Shown here in pieces: positions 1 to 10,263 of a stretch of 64,000 nucleotides of DNA. The notes under the pieces are model-generated. The model did no database searches and was not told the origin of the DNA. It saw nothing but the letters and a program-made list of their open reading frames with translations. Source of the DNA: Lonicera japonica (Eukaryota; Streptophyta; Magnoliopsida; Dipsacales; Caprifoliaceae); assembly GCA_021464415.1 (NCBI GenBank), contig CM038469.1, positions 14,486,501 to 14,550,500 on the forward strand, given 5' to 3'. Made by a program: the position numbers and the translations under genes. Each line of letters starts with the position of its first letter. Position 1 is the stretch's first letter.

Positions 1-3000
1 TGAAGAATTTGTAAAATTGTTAATGTAGAGTAAACTTTTATGAAATATTTAACAAAAGAAGTGGATAAAATTAAACAAAGGATTTATGAAAGGTAGTAAC
101 TTATATTTGTATATCTCCTAATATCTACAAATTTTTCTTTGACCTCGTCACCGCCTGATTCATAATATCACATTATGGCTTAGACGTTTAATCAAATATG
201 TGAGGTAGAAAATAAACTGCCTTTTATTATGATTTTTTTATCTAGCAAGGTTAAAGGAAGCCATAAACTAGAAGCAAAAATGTAATAGATAAAGACGCAA
301 CAAAGATAAGGGAGAATAAATGAGATTAAGCCTGTAATTAATAATTATATTTACGGAGGAATTTCCTTTGTAATATATATATGTAATAGATATATAATGT
401 GTAAATGATATATATGTATATAAAAGAGATGGGGTGGTGCACACACAGTATGTTAATTCGATGGTGATGGGTTAGGCGCTACTTGGCTGTGGGTGCTGCA
501 TGTGTTGGGTTTGGAGGCTACTGGATTACGGGTGGCATGTTTAGGGGTGTGAGGTGTGGGGGTGGGGTGGAGATGGGATGAGCAGTGGTGATTGATGATA
601 TGAGTTCTTTTATATATATATATATATATAGAATTTATGATAAGCGTAATTATAAAATTATACTTTTCATATAGGATTCAATCATGGAATTCTCGTTAAA
701 AAAATGCAAAACTATACCCCAATTTCAATTCTATGGTATAGAATTTAGGTTGCTAATCACACCTAATGTTTAGGTGTTGTTTGTTTGCACATCTTATATT
801 TAAATCCAAATTTTTTTATTTTGCCTTCTAAAAATAAAGAGGCTCCTACTTTTTAACATTATATTTTTAAAGAGGTGAAATACCTCTTTCGCCCTTTAAG
901 TCATTCTACAAAATAAGAAGACAACAATCATTTAGTATTCATATATGATGCGCTTAAAAAAAACAATACATGTTCAAATGTGATATTCAAAAAGAAAACA
1001 AAGAGATTTTTCAAATTAAGTTTTCAGGCTTCAGAACTAGTTTATAGTCTCCAAATTCCACCATTAAGATTCAAACAATTAAACACGTAACTTTAAATTA
1101 AGCTTTTTTCATGTACTAATTACTTTCATTCTAAATAAGTCTTCAGCGTTCTAAAATTTAAGAAAATTGTTATTAAACATCATATTTATTTATTTTTTGA
1201 AGTGAATCATATTTATTTTGAACACTAAAAGCATAATAAGAACCAAGACACACACACACACAAAAGATGAGACGTATTTTTTTTGTTATAGATGGTTTTT
1301 TCAGCCAATAAATAGTAAGTTTAGGGTAAATCCATCCTTTGAGGATATCTTTTTCTTATACTAAATTAAAGAACCGATGGATGTGTATGTGAAAGATTCG
1401 ATATTGGGATCCTTTATGATGGTGTACTCCTCTCCTATTTATAAGTATAGAATTAAGGTTTATAAGTTTGTATGTATGAATGTTTTATTAGGAAAAAAAT
1501 TATAATATGGTAAGTTTGACTAATAGGATATCTCCTATAAGTTAGGAGCTATCAGTCGTAGGTTCCCTAAATCGGGGGATTGTTAGAGCATCTTCAATGC
1601 ATCCATGAATTGAAAAAAAAATGGAGTACCACAAAGGATATATGGTGGTTAAAAGTTGACCAAACCCAATTAGATAAGAGTTAGCCTAAATTTAGATGAT
1701 TGGCATCCAAAAATGTTAAAGGAACAGTGATAAAACACTTTACCAGCAATCAAGCAGTGGATGGACACAACAATAATTAAACATAATTTAAAGGAGATAC
1801 AAAATATGAATTTGAGGGTAGGTTACTCCGGTGGCTTTTATAACCAATCCAGTAGTACGTCATTCCTTATGTGTGAGTTGATTATATTAACTTAAAGGTT
1901 AGTAACAATGGTGAGATTGAGGAGGAATTGGGAGCTAGTTTGGGAAGAAGAAGAAGATAGTGAGTGTAGAGAGAATAATCATGATTATCTTGAGTTAAGT
2001 TTATCCTTTCATATTTCTAAGTATAGGATATGATTACATTTGAGTTTATGAGTTATGGAAATCACTATAAATGGTAAACTTGGTTACTACTCTAAGATAA
2101 TAGTTATCCTAAACTTTATTCACACTTGTATAAAATGGTTATTTTCCATCACTTATCCTATAGATCAACTTTCCTATGTTAGTTGGTTGACGAACCATGG
2201 TCGATTTTCATTATCTCTACATGCCTTGTTTATTCTACTAGGCTAAGTAACTTTGATCGGCTATTGTATAAGTATCATCTGGTCGGCTAAGACGTTCCCT
2301 TTGGGGACTTATATATTCTTTGAGTCAATACATGTAGTGGGCTAAAGGCCGACCATGGCATGGGTTATCGAAGCTGTGCCTGAATAAAGGCCCACTTATA
2401 ATTTTACCTTCTACATGATATATAGATAATGACTATGTAGGTAATGTGAGAAAAAGAAATGAAGATATTTTGAAGATGACCCTCTACATCTAAAAGGTCT
2501 CTTAGACAATGTTTAGATGTTACGTCATCATTTTTACTTTAATATTTTAACTTCTAAACTTTGAAATATTTTAATTTTAATTCTATTTTTAATAAAATTT
2601 ATATTGTTGAAAAATATTCACTAAGATTTATCAAACAAGAATTATATTCTTTATAATTTTTCATTAAAAAAGTTGATGAATAATGTCAATAGTAATTTTA
2701 TTGACAACACCATTGGAGAAGGCATTTTTAGAACTTGACTATGAATAAGATTTTTAGTGCCACGTAAGAACTATATCTGTAGGCATGCTTACGTGTCCAT
2801 ATTTTTGGTAAATCCAATCCTTATTAGCATTGGAGATGCTTTAAATATCTATTCTAACATATTTGAATTCAAATATGCTAACCTTATCTAATTTACCACC
2901 TTTTGGAGATTTGGCCAACCTCACATAATGTGGGTTTACTTAGTGTGGCCGTGACCCTTGAGGGAGGTTGGCACTAGTAGATTTAATTGGACATTTACTT

Positions 3001-3497
3001 TTTGCCTCCCTCAACAAGCTTAAAGTGAAATTTACAAAATTTATTACATATTTGTAATAAAATTTTATGCATAAAAAGTATTAAATCTACTAATGATTTG
3101 TGGGAAAAAAGAATTATGTCAAAAATTTAGAAGTTGATTACAAATTTGCAAAATTAAAATAATGCAACAAAATTTACAAGTTTAACGACAACTAATTGTA
3201 TGTAGCCTTAAAGAAGGTTTTTTTTTTTTTTTGGAAAGAAGGGAATAACCAATGTTATTTTATTATATTTTAAAATTTGAAAAGTGAAAATAGTGGTCAT
3301 TTTTTTTCTATAAAAATTTTGAGTTGGCAATAGGCATGTCAACATGTCAGTCTCGTGTCGGATCTTAATGAATGCGTATAAATTTTGCTCCCATCCGAAC
3401 AAGACCCAATAAATTATCAAGTGAATTTTCTAAATCTGTATATAATTCGATTTGTTATCATGTGGTAAAACATGACTTGATAATATTTGTTAAAAGA
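1..3497. repeat. Inverted-repeat arm 1 (unclassified large repeat)
   Basis: The stretch matches the reverse complement of 21570-32389 in order. Positions 1-2040 pair with about 30370-32389, and 2040-3497 pair with 21570-22791 plus 29472-29594. No coding potential, LTR ends or TIRs are visible, and the left end lies outside the window. This arm carries the empty sites of two elements found in the other arm: CTTAT at 2152-2156 (site of S) and ATTAC at 2033-2037 (site of R2). An AT dinucleotide run lies near 610-630. It could be a long LTR, a Helitron or a segmental duplication. Confidence 0.75.
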
Positions 3498-3846
3498 GGT
3501 AATATTTTTTAAAAAAAATATATTAAAAATAATTTTCTATATATTTTTAATAGAAAAGGACGAGTGGATAAAAAAATTACAAAAAAGGATAAACATTAAT
3601 AAATACTAAAATAGACATATTTTTTTAAATTTAATTAACATTAGTTTTATTAAAAAAAATCACGAATTTAATGTAAATTCGTTAAGGTTAAAACAGTTAT
3701 CATGGACGCACCCATGTGATCTCGAGGGGGTATGGTCATACCACCTTGATTTTCGTTTATATATATATATATATATATAAATAGTAGGATGCATTTACGC
3801 ATAAATTAATTATAATGTATTCCTTCCTCCTTCAAATTAAGACTAA
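3498..3846. other. Intergenic, no gene seen
   Basis: This is AT-rich sequence with a TA dinucleotide run at about 3761-3778. No coding stretch or recognisable element was seen. The last three bases (TAA, 3844-3846) are the probable target duplication of the PIF/Harbinger element that follows. Confidence 0.5.
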
Positions 3847-4232
3847 GGGTGCGTTTGTTTTTTTTAACCTTTGAATGCTGAATGCGAAATGCTGAGTGTT
3901 GAATGATGAATGCAAGTTCTGAAAATGTTGTTTGTTTTTATTCTGAATGAGCCTCTAAATATTAGGTGTTTGTTTAAATCAAATTGGTTCTGAATGCTAA
4001 ATGAAAACACTTTTGACAATTATACCCTTGTGAAAGTATATAATGTTTTAAACCATACAAAAAATACTCAAATTAATTCAATAATTATAATGACACAGTT
4101 CCAAATAAAACACTACATCAAACTAATACAAAAGATAAAGTTGCCAACACTATAAGAGAAAAACATAAATATGATCAATAATTTGACTTAGCAATTGATT
4201 TGCAATTTGGTCACGTAAGATGATCATATTCT

Positions 4233-5434
4233 GTTACAACTCAAATTCAAATATTTGATTATAATTATGAGGAAGTTCTGCAAAATCACTATCAATTGAA
4301 GGACCATCTGGAATAACCACATCTTCATCTTCATATTTCTTGAACAACTCATCATGGAGTGAAAAGCGACAAAAGAAGTTGTGTATTGCCATGCATGCAA
4401 CAACAATATGCACTTGAGTATGAAAAGGATATGACAGCATATTATCTAAGATCCTAAACCTTGCCTAAAGACACCAAATGCTATCTCAATCACATTTCTT
4501 AGCCTCGCATGTGAACAATTAAATATCCCCTCTTTACTTCTTGCATTACTAGCTCGGCGAAAATTAGCCAACCAACATCGTGTGTTTCTATAAGGACACA
4601 TAAATCCCCTAGTGTGTGTATACGCAGCATCACATTGATAGTACATACCTACATAATAATAACAAAAATAACTTAAGTTTAATGCAAAAAAGAATGTGTA
4701 TAAAAAACAAAATAAGGAAAATAACCTTCGGGGGGCATTGGAAATTTGTGATGAGGATGACGCAAGGTTTCATTTAACACCCTTGAATCATGTGGAATCC
4801 CTTCCCATCCAGCCATTACGTATAAAAAAATCATATCAAAGTCACATACGCCCATAACATTTTGAAAACATTTCTTCCCCCTTTTCCTCTGAAAGGAATT
4901 TGTTTATTGGTTGGAATATATGCATTTATGAGCGTGCCATCTAATGCACCTACAACCCCTTTAAATGGTTCCTACCTAAGATGTCGATAAGATCTAATTT
5001 CTCTGGTAGACCCATAAAATGTAGGTGGAATAATCATCACTTATGAGAAATGTAGCATTGCTCGTAATACTTCATTAAAATATTTGCTAATGGTTTCTCT
5101 CAAATGCTGAAATCGATATATTATGAATTGATTTTGACAATTATGGCTAAGACTGAGCAAAAAAATTGCCATTTTTTCTTCAACATCTATATGTTTGCTA
5201 TTATAAAGCCATCCTTTTCCTCGAAAGTGATCACATAATAGAACAAATGCATTTTTTTTGCATCCTCAGTAATTCGTACACATGCGTAGATGATCCATTC
5301 AAAAGTTCTTGTATATTTGCCTTACCAGAAAGCGATGATGTACACAACCTTTGTCGAACACGCCTAGGTTGCTTTATAAGCTTAAGCAATATAAGTAGTG
5401 CATACAAGTTCACTAACATCCATAGTCATTGTGT
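4233..5434 (-). pseudogene. PIF/Harbinger DDE transposase (HARBI1-like nuclease), frameshifted
   Basis: Reading on the minus strand, an N-terminal helical region (motif RGKGWLYNSKHIDVEEKMA, about 5240-5160) leads into a nuclease domain. GALDGT (near 4950) holds the first Asp. A second block, AGWEGIPHDSRVLNETLRHP (near 4800-4740), holds the second Asp. LRNVIEIAFGVF (near 4490) holds the catalytic Glu, so the DDE triad is still encoded. A short intron seems to sit at about 4650-4727 between PPEG and MYYQCDAAY. One base is missing between GVF and RFRIL (near 4470), shifting the frame. Another shift lies in an A-run near 5255, and stops occur near 5050 and 4985. The C-terminal block reads on to about 4233. 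In this superfamily the protein cuts and joins the transposon ends. This copy is inactive, but the lesions are few. Confidence 0.85.
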
Positions 5435-6541
5435 CATTTTCACTAAAAAAAAAGGAAAAATTATCAAGACAATGATAATGTAAGAATTATAACATTAAAA
5501 AAAATGAACGAGCCATGTAAAGTTTTATTTCAAATAGTAAAACTTATAAAGAAAAAATACCATAAAATATTGTCATAATAATTCTGAATCCCACAAATAA
5601 GAAAATGAAATTCATGACATAATTATGAAGAAAACAATAAATCTTCAAATAACCTAGGGAAAAATACCTACAATTATTTTAAAGGAAGCCTTATATAATC
5701 TAATGCAATCAAGTACGTCCCACTATGGTGTTGATAAAACCGGCTTGAAGCTCATTATCGGTAATCATCAAGAATAACTTTCTATATCCTTGATTATCAC
5801 CAAAAGCTTTCATGGCGGTAAAATAAAGAGCGATGTCCAAGATACCCAATGCCCTTAACTCATTCAAGACTACAAGACATTCTTTAAGAGATTCTTCTTC
5901 GTTAACTTGACTTTTTATTACACCAATAAGATCGTGAACTTCTTTCACCAATGGATCCTCTAAACTATCTCTTTTGTGCCGCTTCCCCTTATAGCGAGAG
6001 GTACCTGCATCATTATTTCCTACTTGTTTTGAAGTAGGAGTATATTTCTTTTTTTGTTGTGAATCAAAAGTATTATGCACATCCTGAAAGCTATAACAGT
6101 AAAATATGAATCATAAACTGGTTGCTCTTTTTGTGGTATAGATGGGTCATCTTCACCTATGTTATCATATTTGTCAACCTGTGCACGATGAGTGCGAGGA
6201 ATCTCTGGTGGCACAGGATGCATAAAGCTAAAACACTCATCTCTAGTATCCAGTAGCAAGAGTGCCCTTAAACAAAGTTTTTAGCAAATTTCTATCTTCC
6301 AATGGCTTGTCTCTATACTTCTTTGTATCTGGATACTTCTGCTTGAAATAAAGTATTACAATGCTAAACGTCAAATGCATGCAAGAATTGTGTATGTTAA
6401 TAATTAGTAAGTATAAAATAATAAGGGTTTATCTTGCCTTTATGATATCATTCCAAACATCGTTAGGCCAATCAAAGATTCCTGTTTTTGGATTGTAGCT
6501 ATGACCAGTCTTATTTTCTAGGATTCTCCAAGCTGCATAAC

Positions 6542-7406
6542 TGATGAGTCCAAGGATAACACCAGAGTTAGATCATGGAGTGAAGACTATGCAGACCCCA
6601 TTCGGGTTCCGAGTGGTCCAATCACCCGAGTTAGAGCAAAGAAGATGAATGATGCACTCATGATCATGGTCCAAGAGTTGATGAATAAAGTTGAAGCTTG
6701 GAGAAGCGTTCAAGAAGATGATGAAAAATAATGGATGACAATTCTTAGCCAAGAAGATGTGGAACAAAATGTGAAGAAAACTAAAGAGGTGTTTGCGTAA
6801 AGCGTGGGCACGTCAAAGCTGGGAAATCGTGTCCAAAAGGCAGAAGTGCTATTCTGATAAGGCGTGGGCACGGCTTAAAGTCCGAAATTCAATTTTATTT
6901 TTCTAGCGTGTTCTCACGACTAGTTAGCGAATGATTTAATTAGTTTTATTATTATTTTGGAAATCCCTTTCTTTCTTTGATAGGAGCTAATATTTAATTA
7001 GTTTCCTTTTTTTTTTATTAAGGACTTCTATTTTAAAAAGGAATTAGTTTCCTTATCTTTATAGGGTTCTTTGTTTTGTTTGCTCCTATTTAAAGGAGGC
7101 ACATTAATGTTTTTTGAAAAAGTTATTATTAATCAAAATTGAGTGTTCTACACCTTTAGTTATTGCTAGAACTTGTTGAATTGTTTGAATTAATCATTCA
7201 AACTAATTCTTGACTTATCAATCAATTCTCCACTAATTGATTGTGGCGTCTTCGACTTATACCGAGGTTCAATTCTTGCATTCAAGGGTTGGGTTTAGGT
7301 TCCGCCTTCCATCTTTTCGACGTAATTCCAAGGTTCTTGCACTTTTGTAGTTCAAGGGTTGAGGATCCATTAACCTGGCTAGGAAAAACGATCCGAGATC
7401 GCATCA
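6542..7406 (+). mobile_element. Solo LTR R1 (Ty3/gypsy type), TSD ATAAC
   Basis: The 865-bp unit begins TGATGAGTCC and ends GATCGCATCA. It is flanked by ATAAC at 6537-6541 and 7407-7411, and sits inside the Myb-like gene of the Harbinger element. Its 3' half resembles R2 (29595-30368), with shared phrases around GATTGTGGCGTCTTCGA and the GGATCCATTA region. The left part codes for the tail of a gypsy polyprotein, so the parent ORF ran into its 3' LTR. Only one LTR is present, so it is a recombination product (solo LTR). Confidence 0.8.
6543..6731 (+). pseudogene. C-terminal tail of a gypsy polyprotein inside LTR R1
   Basis: Sixty-two codons stay open from the first bases of the LTR to the TAA at 6729-6731. 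The core reads DPIRVPSGPITRVRAKKMND followed by a helical stretch (ALMIMVQELMNKVEAW). The GPITRxRAKK motif is the usual end of plant Ty3/gypsy polyproteins, just after the integrase and chromodomain region. There is no upstream part, so this is only a remnant carried by the LTR. Confidence 0.7.
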
Positions 7407-7636
7407 ATAACACTTTCTTTAATAGTCCCATTGATTTTTGAGTTGTCTTTGATCATAAGTTATGTAATATCTTTTCTTTCATTCCTCAAGTATTATATTC
7501 CAAGATACACTCTTTAAGGAAGTCCCACAATATCCTTCCTTGGCAACTTCTCTAAGTCACATCTTTATAAATTCTCTCTTGAAATTAGTTCGAGCAACTT
7601 TAATTCTTGTAGTTGTTTTTGGACCTTTCGGAGCCA

Positions 7637-8041
7637 TACCTAAAATACACATATATAGTATTTATGTATAAGGTATCAATGAAATAAGCAATAAACTTAT
7701 AAAATATATACATACTATTAATCTTATAAATCTAAAAACATATATTCCTTTCCTCTCAAATCAGTGGATCTAGTATTCTTTTCAATGTCTTAAACTAATA
7801 GTCTTTTTAATTTATTTTTTTAATTTATTTTTTGAGGAGACATAATTCAATGTTACCCAATTTCACAATTATATGTTGGTGTAATTTTAATATATTAGTG
7901 TAAGTATAACAATCTATGGTAAACAAAGAGTGAAAAAAATTAAAGACACTTAGTACATAATGTTAACATGTTATAAATTAATTCAAAATTATGGTTAGCA
8001 TTTAAAATTAATTTATTGCTCCAATAGATCTTTTAATTTTA
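7637..8041. other. No gene seen (probable Harbinger flank)
   Basis: This is AT-rich non-coding sequence upstream of the Myb-like start. It may hold that gene's promoter and the lost right end of the Harbinger element. No terminal inverted repeat could be recognised. Confidence 0.4.
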
Positions 8042-8376
8042 GGAGCAAAATATCCCATCCCATGATATTTGCCCCATTATTGTGGCTCCAATCATGTACA
8101 CGGCTGGAACTTTGATGGAAAGTTTCAACCATATATCTCAATGGTTTTGGTCCCCAAGCTCATAGCATTCAAAAAGTTTTTTTAACTAAAAACTAAATAC
8201 ACCATTAGAGAGAGCTGATAAGGGCTTGGAAGACCTCAAACCCACCATTACAACCTGCCAACTAGAGGCTTGGAAAACGGTGCATCAACATCAATGGCGG
8301 GAGGTACAATCTAGGTTTCCTTTCCGCATTACAATCTTTCAATTTATTTCATGTTGGATTGTATTTTATTCTAACA
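8042..8376 (+). repeat. Extra upstream copy of the copia A LTR
   Basis: This near-identical duplicate of 8379-8711 ends in the same TTCTAACA and is separated from the next copy by TT. Its first bases (GGAGCAAAAT versus TGCTCAAAAT) have diverged. No 5-bp duplication could be assigned. Confidence 0.8.
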
Positions 8377-8378
8377 TT

Positions 8379-8711
8379 TGCTCAAAATATCCCATCCCAT
8401 GATATTTGGCCCATTATTGTGGCTCCAATCATGTACACGGTTGGAACTTTGATGGAACGTTTCAACCATATATCTCAATGGTTTGGTCCCCAAGCTCATA
8501 GCATTTAGAAAGTTTTTTAACTAAAAACTAAATACACCATCAGAGAGAGCTGACAAGGGCTTGGAAGACCTTAAACCCACCATTACAACTTGCCAACTAG
8601 AGGCTTGGAAAATAGTGCATCAACATCAATGGCGGGAGGTACAATCTAGGTTTCTTTTCCGCATTACAATCTTTCAATTTATTTCATGTTGGATTGTATT
8701 TTATTCTAACA
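8379..8711 (+). repeat. 5' LTR of copia element A
   Basis: The 333-bp LTR begins TGCTCAAAAT and ends TTCTAACA. Two bases later comes the primer-binding site. LTR-TT-LTR-TT-PBS is the order seen, so the repeated unit includes the TT spacer. Confidence 0.85.
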
Positions 8712-8713
8712 TT

Positions 8714-8725
8714 TGGTATCAGAGC
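8714..8725 (+). promoter_or_regulatory. Primer-binding site of copia A
   Basis: TGGTATCAGAGC is the standard plant LTR-retrotransposon site complementary to the 3' end of initiator tRNA-Met. Confidence 0.9.
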
Positions 8726-10263
8726 AGGTTTTGCCTCTGCCTTGATTGTATTAATTCATGTGCACCACATAATCTATGGATTTCATGTGAACATTTTTAT
8801 ACCCAAAAACAGTATTCCGACGAAACTTTACTCTGTTTTTTAATCTTTAAAAGAGTATTTGATTTATAAACATGCTATAGATTTCTTAATTTTTTTTTTC
8901 CAAGCATTTTGATCCATAGAACATGATTATTTTGGATTTGTGATTTAATCAAGCCATGCTCTGTTTTTCATTAAACTCAGTATTTCAAAAAAATTGATTT
9001 TTTTAAGCTGACTGGAGGTTGCAGATGATGTTTTAATATAGGATGCACTATCTTTTTAAACCTTTGTTGCCTCATTAATCACTTCACGTGCATATGTCAG
9101 TGGGTATGTGAATTGTAAGGGACTTATTTATTTATTTATTTTGGTGAATCTATTTGACCTCCTTTTAATATTAAAATTTTGTATGTTTAAAATTTTTGAC
9201 AACCTTCTGTTATCAAATTATATTATTTTATGCAAATAAAATTTATTTATTAATTTATATGTTATTTAATATATATATATATATATATATTTTAAAATTA
9301 TGGAGATATGTTTTATATATATATATTTTAACCGACTCTCCGAAGGTTGAAGACGACAGCTTTATATATCTTGGTGTAATTCATATTTAAGGCATTTAAT
9401 TTATATTACATGTTCATGGATCATGTAATTGGTGGGCCATATGTACATTTGACCAAAATTGTCTAACTTCCTTTTAATTTTGGATTTTACTATTTTTTGT
9501 AAAGTTTGGCAAATTCTCATAATCTTCCAATATTTTATAAAGTTTCAATTTTGTTTAATTCTTGTACTGTTGCAATTACATTTTTTGATACATTGCAATT
9601 TGATTGTATTAATTTATTGCATGCGTTATTTCAATTAAGCTGATTTTTGTTGGTATATTTAAATTAAGCTGTTGGACCATCCATCTATATTTATTTTAAT
9701 TTAATATTTTTAATTTGTTCTTTTTTATTAATGATTTAAAAATGAATAAATTTGAATTTTTTAAATGTCTATTAAACCGTATAATTTTAAATAATTAGGG
9801 AATAGCCACAGCATCCTTAACTACTTAAAATCATACATAAATTTTTTCAGGTTCTCATTATGGACATTAATTGTAATTAGTTATATGAAATAATAAATTT
9901 ACCCCACAGGGATTTTATTATCTTCGTATAATTAATTAGGATAAGATATTGGAATTGTTTTTTTTCCTAATTTACCCACAGGGATTAAGAGAGATCAATT
10001 TGATAGTTTTATCATAAAGTTCAAGATAGAAAAATTTCAAACCTTGAGAATACTTTGTAATAAGTTTGATAAATCTATCGTAAAGAATAGGTAAATCTTA
10101 TTTATTTAAAAATTTAGCCCACAGGCAATTTTTAACGAAAGTAGATTCAACTTTAAGCATGATTTACATTGGTAAAATATGATTTTGTATGATTACCCTT
10201 AAAATTTAGATTTAATACACATAAGCATGTGGTTTGGTTTTCGCAATCATTCAATCTGCAGGT
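8726..10263 (+). other. Untranslated leader of copia A
   Basis: About 1.5 kb of AT-rich non-coding sequence lies between the primer-binding site and the gag start. It includes an AT dinucleotide run at 9269-9290. A TCTGCAG|GT-like acceptor just before the ATG at 10264 hints at a spliced leader, but this is only a sequence resemblance. Confidence 0.6.

Larger units (their letters stand above)
5709..7636 (-). pseudogene. Myb/SANT-like DNA-binding protein of the Harbinger element, split by an LTR
   Basis: The gene starts at the ATG at 7636 (MAPKGPKTTTRIK). It runs through a Myb/SANT-like domain on both sides of the LTR at 6542-7406. The part right of the LTR includes REVAKEGYCGTSLKSVSWN and QRQLKNQWDY. 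The part left of it begins AAWRILENKTGHSYNPKTG and FDWPNDVWNDIIKA. The domain becomes continuous once the LTR and one ATAAC copy are ignored. A probable intron lies at about 6352-6446. The rest encodes a basic linker with KRHKRDS and a helical C-terminus ending INTIVGRT at 5709. Several in-frame stops (in the Myb domain near 7550-7420 and near 6250) show that it is dead. In PIF/Harbinger elements this partner protein binds DNA and assists the transposase. Confidence 0.8.
3847..8041 (-). mobile_element. PIF/Harbinger DNA transposon, decayed
   Basis: The left end GGGTGCGTTTGTTTTT is preceded by TAA, as expected for PIF/Harbinger elements (TSD TTA/TAA). Inside, on the minus strand, are the two genes typical of the superfamily: a DDE transposase (4233-5434) and a Myb/SANT-like DNA-binding protein (5709-7636). 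A solo LTR at 6542-7406 interrupts the second gene. I could not find a matching right terminal inverted repeat before copia A begins near 8042, so the right boundary is a guess and that end is probably lost. Confidence 0.8.
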
